NCBI GenBank assembly: GCA_964446585.1
Contig: CAYUPI010000002.1
Coordinates: 1-64,000, forward strand
Direction: 5' to 3'
Source: CAYUPI01 sp964446585
GTDB taxonomy: Bacteria > Verrucomicrobiota > Verrucomicrobiia > Limisphaerales > UBA8199
Length of the DNA stretch: 64,000 bases
Shown here: positions 30,766-38,326 of the stretch, piece by piece
How the letters are laid out: every line of letters starts with the position of its first letter
How positions within the stretch are numbered: the stretch's first letter is position 1
Translations under genes and position numbers: made by a program
The notes under the pieces: generated by a model
What the model was told of the DNA's origin: nothing
The model's database searches: none
The model's input: only the letters and a program-made list of their open reading frames with translations

Positions 30766-33078
30766 TCACGGCAACTGCCGCGCACGATAATACCGCATGG
30801 GAAAGTTGGTGGCCGTGAGGTCGGTGAACCGCCAGATACCGTTGGTGGCTTCCATCACGCCGTTGGAAATCCAGTTTGCCGTGTGCAAATTGGTATTGGC
30901 GAGCACAGCATAGTTCCGTCCTGTCTCGCCCAACATGCAGAGCTTGAAACCGCCATTGCTCTGGATTCCTCCAAGACTGAGCATGTTCGTCGGAAGCGTG
31001 TAGAAGAACGTGTTTAGATTGGTCGTGCGAGTCCCGCCGCGCGCATCGAAGGCGCGGGCCGAGAAGGTGTTGCTGCCCCGAAAGTCGTAAGAGAGGGTTA
31101 ACTGGTAGGGCGGGTTGGTGAATGAGGCCAGGACGGTCGTCCCCAGCAGCAGATCGACGTTCGTGATAGCGTCGTCCAAGTCGCTGGCGGTGGCCACGAG
31201 CATGAACGGCGCGCAGACCAGTTGCGTAGCCGGTCCAGTCAGGATCACGCTGGGCAGAGCATTGCTCGAGACGAGCACAACATTTGTCGGTGTATAAATC
31301 AGTGTTAGGCCAACGGCACCGGCATTGTTGGCGCTAAACGTCCCCGAGCACGTCGCGCAGGTGAGGATTGTAAACACGTCGCCGCTGGTGGGCGTGAAGC
31401 TGTTGGTTAATTGCACATTCAATGTTCCATCAAGCTGGGCGGTACCGGAGACTGCCAGGAGGTCGTAGTTGGTTGCGGCAGTCCCGCCAATCTCGATGTT
31501 GATTACAGAGGCGGAGGTTTGTGGCAGGTTGCCCATGATGGTGAGCGTGCCGACTGAACCACCGGGGTTGATTACTCCCTGATTGATGAACGTCGTCCCG
31601 GAGACGCTGACCGTGCCGTACCCTTGAATCACGCCTCCGACGACGTTGGAGAAACTCGCCCCGCTGAACCCGACCGTGCCGCTGTGTGCGTCCACGGTGC
31701 CAGTGTTGTTGAAGATGACGTTGACATTGTTGGTTCCTGTGCCCATCGACTTGCGGAACATGCCGGCGTTGTTAAAAGCTTCCGTGCCCGAACACGCTCC
31801 GCAGGTGATCCTTTGGTCGTTCTGGATGTCAAACGTCGCTCCGGTCAAACTGTAGATCTGCGCGGAGTCATTGAGATATAAATCCCCCATGCCCGTCCAA
31901 GTGATCGTGCCCGCGTTGGTCAGCGTAGCGCTGTCGAGGACTTTGAGGCCTGCGCCGCTGATGGCCAGGGTGCTGCTGTTGGCGATGGTCACTGAACCGC
32001 CAATCGTGCCGCTGGTCCAGGTCACTATACCTGTAAAGGCATTCGTGCCGCTGATGGTGGCCCCGGCCAGTTGGACGTTCGCCGCACTCACCGTAGTGTC
32101 AACTGTAATGGTGCCATCCCAAAGATGTGTGCCGTTACCGTTCACTTGACTGCCAGAGCTGAACGTGTAGCTGGTGGGCAGAAGGATGGTGGCGCTAGCC
32201 GCTACAGTGAAGGTCCCGCTGCTGGTGCCACCCCCGCTACTGGTGCCGCGGCCATTCAAACTGACCACGCCCATCTCCACGTCCACGGTGCCAGTGTTGT
32301 TGAAGATGACGTTGACATTGTTGGTTCCTGTGCCCATCGACTTGCGGAACATGCCGGCGTTGTTAAAAGCTTCCGTGCCCGAACACGCTCCGCAGGTGAT
32401 CCTTTGGTCGTTCTGGATGTCAAACGTCGCTCCGGTCAAACTGTAGATCTGCGCGGAGTCATTGAGATATAAATCCCCCATGCCCGTCCAAGTGATCGTG
32501 CCCGCGTTGGTCAGCGTAGCGCTGTCGAGGACTTTGAGGCCTGCGCCGCTGATGGCCAGGGTGCTGCTGCTGGCGATGGTCACCGAACCGCTCAAGGTGC
32601 CACCCGTCCACTCGAAAAGACCTGCGACAGCTAGAATCCCGCCGCCGTTCAATGTGCCGCCGCTGAGGCCGAAGACGCCGTTCGTACCCACTGTGCTCGC
32701 GTTGACTAGCGCAAGGGCGTTGCCGCTGTTCGTCAGCGTTTGGTTTCCGCTCACTCCGCCAAGAGTGAGGCTGGCAATCGTGGCGCTCACGTCCAAGGCG
32801 ACCGTGTAGCTGCCATTCGAAGTGATGAGGGCGCTGTCGGCTGGGCCTGGAACCTGGTTAGGACTCCAGTTGGCAGCGGTGCTCCAATTCCCGCCACTCA
32901 TATTGGTCCATGATATGGTGGCTGCTGTAGCGGGTATGAGGTGGGCCGCGCAGGAGACGCCGACGAGGCACATTATCCCCCGGCCAATGGCGCGGTTTAG
33001 GAGACTGTGTCGAGCGTTGATTGGGTTCAAAGGCTCGGCGATTTCAGCGGTATCGGTTCGGTTTGGTGGCGCGGTCAT
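30766..33078 (-). CDS. Passenger-type beta-helix adhesin-like secreted protein
   Basis: The 770-residue protein has an N-terminal hydrophobic export segment (IMCLVGVSCAAHLIPATAAT), then WxNxGNWSTAANWSPNQVPG, the standard start of autotransporter-like passenger repeats, and a long Gly/Thr/Asn-rich beta-helix. A stretch of about 100 residues is duplicated nearly perfectly. Near the end come an Ig-like domain and a C-terminal module (TGRNYAVLANTNLHTANW ... YYRARQLP) shared with the Ig-repeat and RCC1-like proteins. No autotransporter barrel is present. Surface attachment or adhesion is inferred. An ECF-type promoter candidate lies 26-53 bases upstream. Confidence 0.8.
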   Translation of the reverse strand: MTAPPNRTDTAEIAEPLNPINARHSLLNRAIGRGIMCLVGVSCAAHLIPATAATISWTNMSGGNWSTAANWSPNQVPGPADSALITSNGSYTVALDVSATIASLTLGGVSGNQTLTNSGNALALVNASTVGTNGVFGLSGGTLNGGGILAVAGLFEWTGGTLSGSVTIASSSTLAISGAGLKVLDSATLTNAGTITWTGMGDLYLNDSAQIYSLTGATFDIQNDQRITCGACSGTEAFNNAGMFRKSMGTGTNNVNVIFNNTGTVDVEMGVVSLNGRGTSSGGGTSSGTFTVAASATILLPTSYTFSSGSQVNGNGTHLWDGTITVDTTVSAANVQLAGATISGTNAFTGIVTWTSGTIGGSVTIANSSTLAISGAGLKVLDSATLTNAGTITWTGMGDLYLNDSAQIYSLTGATFDIQNDQRITCGACSGTEAFNNAGMFRKSMGTGTNNVNVIFNNTGTVDAHSGTVGFSGASFSNVVGGVIQGYGTVSVSGTTFINQGVINPGGSVGTLTIMGNLPQTSASVINIEIGGTAATNYDLLAVSGTAQLDGTLNVQLTNSFTPTSGDVFTILTCATCSGTFSANNAGAVGLTLIYTPTNVVLVSSNALPSVILTGPATQLVCAPFMLVATASDLDDAITNVDLLLGTTVLASFTNPPYQLTLSYDFRGSNTFSARAFDARGGTRTTNLNTFFYTLPTNMLSLGGIQSNGGFKLCMLGETGRNYAVLANTNLHTANWISNGVMEATNGIWRFTDLTATNFPMRYYRARQLP
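31690..31999. repeat. Near-perfect duplicated coding segment, copy 1
   Basis: About 300 bases of the adhesin gene match 32281-32590 nearly base for base, at an offset of 591. One clear difference is T/C near the right end (GTGCTGCTGTTGG against GTGCTGCTGCTGG). The identity is far above that of neighbouring repeats, so the duplication or conversion is recent. Confidence 0.9.
32281..32590. repeat. Near-perfect duplicated coding segment, copy 2
   Basis: Second copy of the 300-base segment, 591 bases (197 codons) from copy 1. The surrounding adhesin sequence differs outside the copies. Confidence 0.9.
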
Positions 33079-33103
33079 AACAGATTTATTCGTTCTATCC
33101 CCT

Positions 33104-33131
33104 ACAGACGGAAATCGGCGGAACTATTACA
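33104..33131 (-). promoter_or_regulatory. Candidate ECF sigma promoter upstream of the adhesin gene
   Basis: On the minus strand TGTAAT (33126-33131) is followed after exactly 15 bases by CGTCTG (33107-33110 for CGTC). CGTC is the classic -10 core of ECF promoters. The same arrangement and spacer recurs at 33437-33463. The adhesin start is 26 bases downstream. Confidence 0.45.
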
Positions 33132-33164
33132 GAGAATTGGCGAATCGAGGATCGTGATTGGCGG

Positions 33165-33425
33165 TTAGCGAATTGGCTTAGCCCACCATAGGAACAGGAC
33201 CAGGATCGAGAGGGTTGAAAGAAACAACCCGAGTCGATTGCCTCTCCTCCCATTTTCTAGCTGGCCCGGCCCCGCCATGGGGAGCCAACAAAGCAGCGCC
33301 ACTCCGACAAGGCCGCCGCCAAGGAGCCAACACATGGCACTGTAACCTTTGAGCCGGGCAAGCAACGCACTCCACAGACAGAAGAAAAGCGTGAGAGTGG
33401 GCAGAAAAATGTTAAGCCATTTCAT
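33165..33425 (-). CDS. Small membrane protein, unknown
   Basis: The 86-residue protein MKWLNIFLPTLTLFFCLWSA has three hydrophobic segments (residues 3-22, 30-48 and 64-83). A ribosome-binding sequence AGGAG lies just upstream of the ATG. No family was recognised. It is upstream of the adhesin on the same strand, with a related promoter-like sequence in front. Confidence 0.6.
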   Translation of the reverse strand: MKWLNIFLPTLTLFFCLWSALLARLKGYSAMCWLLGGGLVGVALLCWLPMAGPGQLENGRRGNRLGLFLSTLSILVLFLWWAKPIR

Positions 33426-33436
33426 TCCACTCCTTA

Positions 33437-33463
33437 CAGACGGAAATTGCGGCGAGAATTACA
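33437..33463 (-). promoter_or_regulatory. Candidate ECF sigma promoter upstream of the small membrane gene
   Basis: TGTAAT (33458-33463), 15 bases, CGTCTG (33437-33442), matching the copy at 33104-33131, with TTTCCGTCTGTA in common. The start codon follows closely, so a very short leader is implied; the start may instead lie further downstream. Confidence 0.4.
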
Positions 33464-33574
33464 AAGAAATTAGGAATGGGTGAGCGTGTATCAGTAACAG
33501 GCCGCGATCACCGGGCACCCAGTCACCAACCTGGCACGTCGAAGCGCAACGAGATCGCACCGAGACGGCCGGAG

Positions 33575-35641
33575 TCACCTTCTCCAGGCATTGCGGTTTG
33601 GATCGTAAGCGAAGACGTCATCATGAGGCAAAGCCTTCTGGGGACGGCTGGACCACCCGCCGACCACGTACAGTTGGCCATTGAAGGGATGCACGCCGGA
33701 GCCGGAGTACCTGCCTTCCGGCATCGGCTCAAGACCGTTTCTCCAGTACCCCTCAGCGCCTGCAACATAAACCTGAAGCGTCGAGACTCCTTCCGTCGGC
33801 GCCCCTGCCCATCCCCCGATGACGTAGAGAACGCCATCCGTTGCTGCCACAAACGCGTCAGAAACAGCCCTCGGCATCGGAACGTTCGCGGTCCACAGAC
33901 CATCCGGTGTTAGAGATTCGAGAGCAGTCGTAACGACGCCCTTCGCGTCTCTGCCGCCGACGGCATAGAGGGTGTCGGTGATGACTGCAGAACCCAACGC
34001 GCTTCGCGGTTCCGGCAGGGCTGGACCGGCGGTCCAGTGGTCGGTGGCCGGATCATAGATCTCAACTGTGGCAAGGTTGTTCGTCGTGGTGTCAGCGGTC
34101 GGGCCCCCTGAGCCGCCAAGGACCCAGAGCTTGTTCCGCAGCACGGCGCCAGACGCCTGCCATCGCGGAGTGGGCATGGACGCTGCGGTTCGCCATTGCT
34201 TGACCGCGGGATCATAGACATCCAGTTGGCCGTGAATAACGCGGTTTTCATCCACACCGCCAACCAGATAAAATTTCCCATTGATCACCCCGCCGCAACC
34301 ATTCTCGTGAACCCTGGGAGACTGCTGCAAAGCCTGCCACCTGTTCCTCACCAGGTCATAAACATGAAAATGCTTTTTGAACGCAGGGTTGCTTTCGCCG
34401 TCGCAAGGGGTGCTCAGATAGATCTTGCCGTCAATCAGCCCGGAGACGCCCGAACCGCTGCGAACTGGGATCCGTGCGATGCTTCGAGCACGGTTTGGCG
34501 CAAGCAGAACGATCACTGAGAGCAGCACGGCCAGGGTGATAACCAGACTAGCGCCCAAGCTGGCCACCGCCGGATAACGCCGGCACCAGCGCCAGGTCCT
34601 TTCAAACCGGCCAACGGGCCGCGCCTGGATCGGTTCGCCTCGCAAGAATCGTCCCAGATCATCCGCCAATTCCTGAGCGGCGGCGTACCGGCGAGCCGGA
34701 TCTTTTTGGAGGCACTTCAGGCAGATGGTTTCCAAATCGCGCGCCACTTCCGGATTCCAGGCCTGAAGAGCCTTCGGCTCAACATTGGCCACTTGTGCCA
34801 GCGTTTCCTGCACCGTCCGACCCGTGAACGGTGGGCGCGCAGTGAGCAGGTAGTAAAGAATCGCACCCAACGAATAGACGTCGCTCGGCGGTCCGACCGC
34901 CCCGTCGGCTCCTGCCTGCTCTGGTGGGATGAAATTGGGCGTGCCCAGGACCTGGCCGGTGAGTGTGAGTGGCAAGCGGCGAGTGGAAAGTAAAGAATCG
35001 CTCAATCGCTTGGCCAGGCCGAAGTCCGTGACGCGCGGCTGGTCGAAGCGATCGATCAAAACATTGGATGGTTTGAGATCGCGGTGAAGGACGCCCCGCT
35101 GGTGTGCGTAATGAATCGCCTCGGCGATGGTCTTGACGTAAGCGGCGGCCGTTTTACCCGCGAGCGGCCGTTGCTTGACCAGGTTGGTTAGACTCATTCC
35201 TTCGACCAGATCCATAGAGAAATATGGCTGGCCCTCGAGCTCGCCTACTTCGTGAATGGCGACAATATTATGATGCTGCAAATTGGCGGCGGCTTCGGCC
35301 TCGGTGCGAAAGCGTTGTCGCTCGGCGTGGCTGGCCAAACGCCCGGCCAGAATCATCTTCACTGCGACTGTACGGTTCAGGCTGATCTGGCGCGCCTTGA
35401 ACACGACGCCCATGCCGCCCCGAGCAATTTCTTCCAGCAGCTCGTAGTCGCCAAACCTGAGGGCCTTACTGTCCGCTGAAGTTGGGCTTCCAGCATTGGC
35501 CACCAGTGGCGGTCTCGGTTCCTCGGGATTGAGGGCTGCAGCCGCGACGCAACTCGGGCATAGCCCTTCCAAGGTCTTGTCGCGAAGCTCGGACCTGCAG
35601 TTCGGACACGTGCGGACTGAAGAAGTGTCAGGCATTGTCAA
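33575..35641 (-). CDS. Membrane Ser/Thr protein kinase with zinc ribbon and Kelch repeats
   Basis: 688 residues. An N-terminal zinc ribbon (CPNC at 12-15, CPSC at 28-31) precedes a PknB-like kinase: glycine loop IARGGMGVV, Lys95, Glu115, HRDLKPSN at 186-193, DFGLAKR at 206-212 and EQAGADG activation segment. A single membrane segment spans 359-382. The outer half holds about five Kelch repeats (for example GGVINGKFYLVGG and SALGSAVITDTLYAVGG), a likely sensing propeller. It follows an ECF sigma gene by 50 bases, a recurrent arrangement in planctomycetal and verrucomicrobial genomes, so it may regulate or be regulated with that sigma factor. Confidence 0.92.
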   Translation of the reverse strand: MTMPDTSSVRTCPNCRSELRDKTLEGLCPSCVAAAALNPEEPRPPLVANAGSPTSADSKALRFGDYELLEEIARGGMGVVFKARQISLNRTVAVKMILAGRLASHAERQRFRTEAEAAANLQHHNIVAIHEVGELEGQPYFSMDLVEGMSLTNLVKQRPLAGKTAAAYVKTIAEAIHYAHQRGVLHRDLKPSNVLIDRFDQPRVTDFGLAKRLSDSLLSTRRLPLTLTGQVLGTPNFIPPEQAGADGAVGPPSDVYSLGAILYYLLTARPPFTGRTVQETLAQVANVEPKALQAWNPEVARDLETICLKCLQKDPARRYAAAQELADDLGRFLRGEPIQARPVGRFERTWRWCRRYPAVASLGASLVITLAVLLSVIVLLAPNRARSIARIPVRSGSGVSGLIDGKIYLSTPCDGESNPAFKKHFHVYDLVRNRWQALQQSPRVHENGCGGVINGKFYLVGGVDENRVIHGQLDVYDPAVKQWRTAASMPTPRWQASGAVLRNKLWVLGGSGGPTADTTTNNLATVEIYDPATDHWTAGPALPEPRSALGSAVITDTLYAVGGRDAKGVVTTALESLTPDGLWTANVPMPRAVSDAFVAATDGVLYVIGGWAGAPTEGVSTLQVYVAGAEGYWRNGLEPMPEGRYSGSGVHPFNGQLYVVGGWSSRPQKALPHDDVFAYDPNRNAWRR

Positions 35642-35691
35642 CGATTTTCAGGGCCGGCGCACGGCCACCGAAACGCCTCAGTGAGCGCTGT

Positions 35692-36459
35692 TCAGCGGGC
35701 CAGCACCGCCAGGAGGTGGCGCATCTCATCATCGATTTCCTTTGGTTCAGCCACAGTGTGGCCGATCTCCGCACGCACCAGCTCGCGGTATCTTTGGCGC
35801 AGCCGATGCACGGTCACTGCGACGGTGCTCGCCGTCATCCCCAGTTCAGCAGCAACGGCTGCGTAGTCACCCGAGTCCGACGCAATCATCAGAAAGTGTT
35901 TCAAATGTTCGAAGAGCTTGGCTTTGCCTGTAACCAAAACCTCTTCGCGCAATCGTGTCATCGCCTGCTCGAGCAGCGCCACCGCCCAGCGTCGCTCGAA
36001 GATTTGCTCCGGCGAGAGCTCTGACTTCGGTTCCACTCGATAGCGACCTTCGGCGGCCTCTTCGTCCAACGAGAGCACTACCTTGCCGCCTCCTCGCTTG
36101 GCCGCGCTGGCCCGGTCACGCTCCTTCGAGAGGAAATGATTCAGCGCGGCCAGCAGGAAAGAACGGAACTTGCCCTTGTTGGCATCGATGTCGTCCAGAA
36201 AGTTATCCGCCAACAAACGGGCAAAGAATTCCTGTGTCAAGTCCTGAGCGTCGTGGGGCGAGATTCCCCGCCGCCGGATATAGGCGTATAAGGGATACCA
36301 ATAGGTGCGACACAGCCGCTCAAGCGCATCGCGCCCAGCAGGTCCGCCGTCGGCGCGCGCGGCGAGAACCACGCTCCATTGAGTCGTGGTAAACCAATGT
36401 CCCCCGGCCGAACTGGCGTCTCGCTGAGGATCGACCTGTGCCATGGCTTGCTCATGCAA
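35692..36459 (-). CDS. ECF RNA polymerase sigma factor, kinase-linked type
   Basis: The 255-residue protein shows TTQWSVVLAAR and LCRTYWYPLYAYIRRRG (region 2.2-2.3-like), then a region 4 helix-turn-helix (YAAVAAELGMTASTVAVTVHRLRQRYRELV). An Arg/Glu-rich linker separates them. It fits the planctomycete-type ECF sigmas that sit next to Ser/Thr kinases. It is co-directional with the kinase gene (50 bases) and divergent from ilvD. The TGTAAT-15-CGTCTG sites at 33.1 and 33.45 kb are candidate targets. Confidence 0.88.
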   Translation of the reverse strand: MHEQAMAQVDPQRDASSAGGHWFTTTQWSVVLAARADGGPAGRDALERLCRTYWYPLYAYIRRRGISPHDAQDLTQEFFARLLADNFLDDIDANKGKFRSFLLAALNHFLSKERDRASAAKRGGGKVVLSLDEEAAEGRYRVEPKSELSPEQIFERRWAVALLEQAMTRLREEVLVTGKAKLFEHLKHFLMIASDSGDYAAVAAELGMTASTVAVTVHRLRQRYRELVRAEIGHTVAEPKEIDDEMRHLLAVLAR

Positions 36460-36582
36460 TTGCCCGTGGATTGCAGCGCCATCATATCCGAAAAAGAGCC
36501 GCGGGCAAGGTTATTCAAGCCTCACGACTTCGTAACCTCCTCTTGTCAGGCGTGGCCCTTCGTGCACAGAATGACCGCTACG

Positions 36583-38319
36583 ATGAAACCAACTTTGGCC
36601 AGCACCGCCAACCCAACCACTGCACCGAACCTCCTGCGCGCGCATTCGAGCATCGTGCTCGACGGCGCCGAGCGTGCGCCCAGCCGGGCCATGCTCTACC
36701 CGGTCGGCTTCAAGAAAGAGGATTTCTCCAAGCCAATGATCGGCATCGCGTCGAACTGGAGCATGGTCACGCCCTGCAACATGCATCTCGACCAGCTCGC
36801 CCGCATTGCGGAGGCCGGCGCCAACGAGGCGGGCGGAAAGGCCATCATCTTCGATACGATTACTGTCTCCGACGGCATCTCGATGGGCACCGAGGGAATG
36901 AAGTATTCCCTTGTTTCGCGCGAGGTAATCGCCGACTCGATTGAAACCGTCGTGGGTTGCATGGGAATGGATGGCTTCGTAGCGGTGGGCGGGTGCGACA
37001 AGAATATGCCGGGCGCGCTGATGGCCATCGCGAGACTCAATCGGCCGGCGGTGTTTGTCTATGGCGGCACGATCCTGCCGGGCTGCATCACCGGTGACGG
37101 CCGGAATCTCGACATCGTTTCCGTGTTCGAGGCTATTCCTGCCCATGCCAACCACAAAATCAGCGACCAGGAATTCGAGGCGATTGAGTCCTGCGCGATC
37201 CCCGGACCAGGTTCATGTGCCGGCATGTACACCGCCAACACCATGGCTAGCGCGGTCGAGGCCCTGGGCATGAGCCTGCCCAACAGCTCGGCGCAAAACG
37301 CGGTGTCCGAGGCCAAAAAGGAAGACTGCCGCCGCGCGGGCGCCGCAGTGGTTAACATGCTCAAGCGGGGCATTCGTCCGCTCGATATCATGACGAAAAA
37401 AGCCTTTGAAAACGCCATCACGGTCGTTGTCGCCCTTTGCGGCTCGACCAACGCGGTCCTGCACCTGCTGGCTATTGCTCACGCCGGCAAAGTCAAACTC
37501 GGCCTGGATGACTTTACTCGCATCGGCAAGCGCGTCCCCGTCCTCGCGGACCTGAAGCCCAGCGGCAAACATCTCATGTCCGAACTGGTCGCCATCGGCG
37601 GCATTCGGCCCTTGATGAAAACGCTGCTTGATGCGGGCCTATTGCACGGCGATGCGCTCACCGTTACTGGCGAAACCATGGCCGAAACGCTGCGTGACGT
37701 GCGACAGTATCCCAAAGGCCAAATGATTGTCCGTCCTCTGTCGGATCCCATTAAGAAGGACAGCCATCTCGTTATCCTTTACGGCAACCTCGCCCCGGAA
37801 GGAGCTGTGGCGAAAATCACCGGCAAAGAAGGTCTCAGCTTTACCGGGCGCGCGCGGGTCTTCAACTCGGAGGAAGCTGCGCTGAAGAGCATCCTCGACG
37901 ACAGCATCATTGCTGGTGATGTAGTGGTCATCCGCTTCGAAGGGCCAAAAGGCGGCCCAGGTATGAGGGAAATGCTTGCGCCCACTTCTGCGATAATGGG
38001 AAAAGGGCTTGGCAAAGAAGTGGCGCTCATCACCGATGGGCGATTCTCCGGCGGCAGCCATGGGTTTGTCGTCGGCCATATCACCCCCGAGGCCTACGTC
38101 GGAGGACCGCTGGCGCTGGTCAGGAACGGCGACTCGATCACCATCGACGCCGAGAAGCGCCAGCTCAATCTGAATATCCCTCCGGCCGAACTCAAGAAGC
38201 GCCGCAAAGCCTGGAAAGCACCCAAGCCCCGTTACACTCGTGGTGTCCTGGCCAAGTACGCCAGTGCCGTGACGTCCGCATCCCTGGGCGCGGTGACTGA
38301 CCTAAGTCTCACACTATAG
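36583..38319 (+). CDS. ilvD: Dihydroxy-acid dehydratase (branched-chain amino acid synthesis)
   Basis: 578 residues from Met at 36583 (36571 is an alternative start). The iron-sulfur Cys positions are visible: TPCNMHL near residue 70, GGCDKNMPG (C138) and GPGSCAGMYTANTM (C212). GGTILPG and TDGRFSGGSHGFVVGHI are ILVD/EDD family signatures. The enzyme turns 2,3-dihydroxy acids into 2-oxo acids in valine, isoleucine and pantothenate synthesis. It stands alone here, without ilvC or ilvBN. It is divergent from the ECF gene, with starts about 110 bases apart. Confidence 0.95.
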   Translation: MKPTLASTANPTTAPNLLRAHSSIVLDGAERAPSRAMLYPVGFKKEDFSKPMIGIASNWSMVTPCNMHLDQLARIAEAGANEAGGKAIIFDTITVSDGISMGTEGMKYSLVSREVIADSIETVVGCMGMDGFVAVGGCDKNMPGALMAIARLNRPAVFVYGGTILPGCITGDGRNLDIVSVFEAIPAHANHKISDQEFEAIESCAIPGPGSCAGMYTANTMASAVEALGMSLPNSSAQNAVSEAKKEDCRRAGAAVVNMLKRGIRPLDIMTKKAFENAITVVVALCGSTNAVLHLLAIAHAGKVKLGLDDFTRIGKRVPVLADLKPSGKHLMSELVAIGGIRPLMKTLLDAGLLHGDALTVTGETMAETLRDVRQYPKGQMIVRPLSDPIKKDSHLVILYGNLAPEGAVAKITGKEGLSFTGRARVFNSEEAALKSILDDSIIAGDVVVIRFEGPKGGPGMREMLAPTSAIMGKGLGKEVALITDGRFSGGSHGFVVGHITPEAYVGGPLALVRNGDSITIDAEKRQLNLNIPPAELKKRRKAWKAPKPRYTRGVLAKYASAVTSASLGAVTDLSLTL

Positions 38320-38326
38320 CCGCAAC

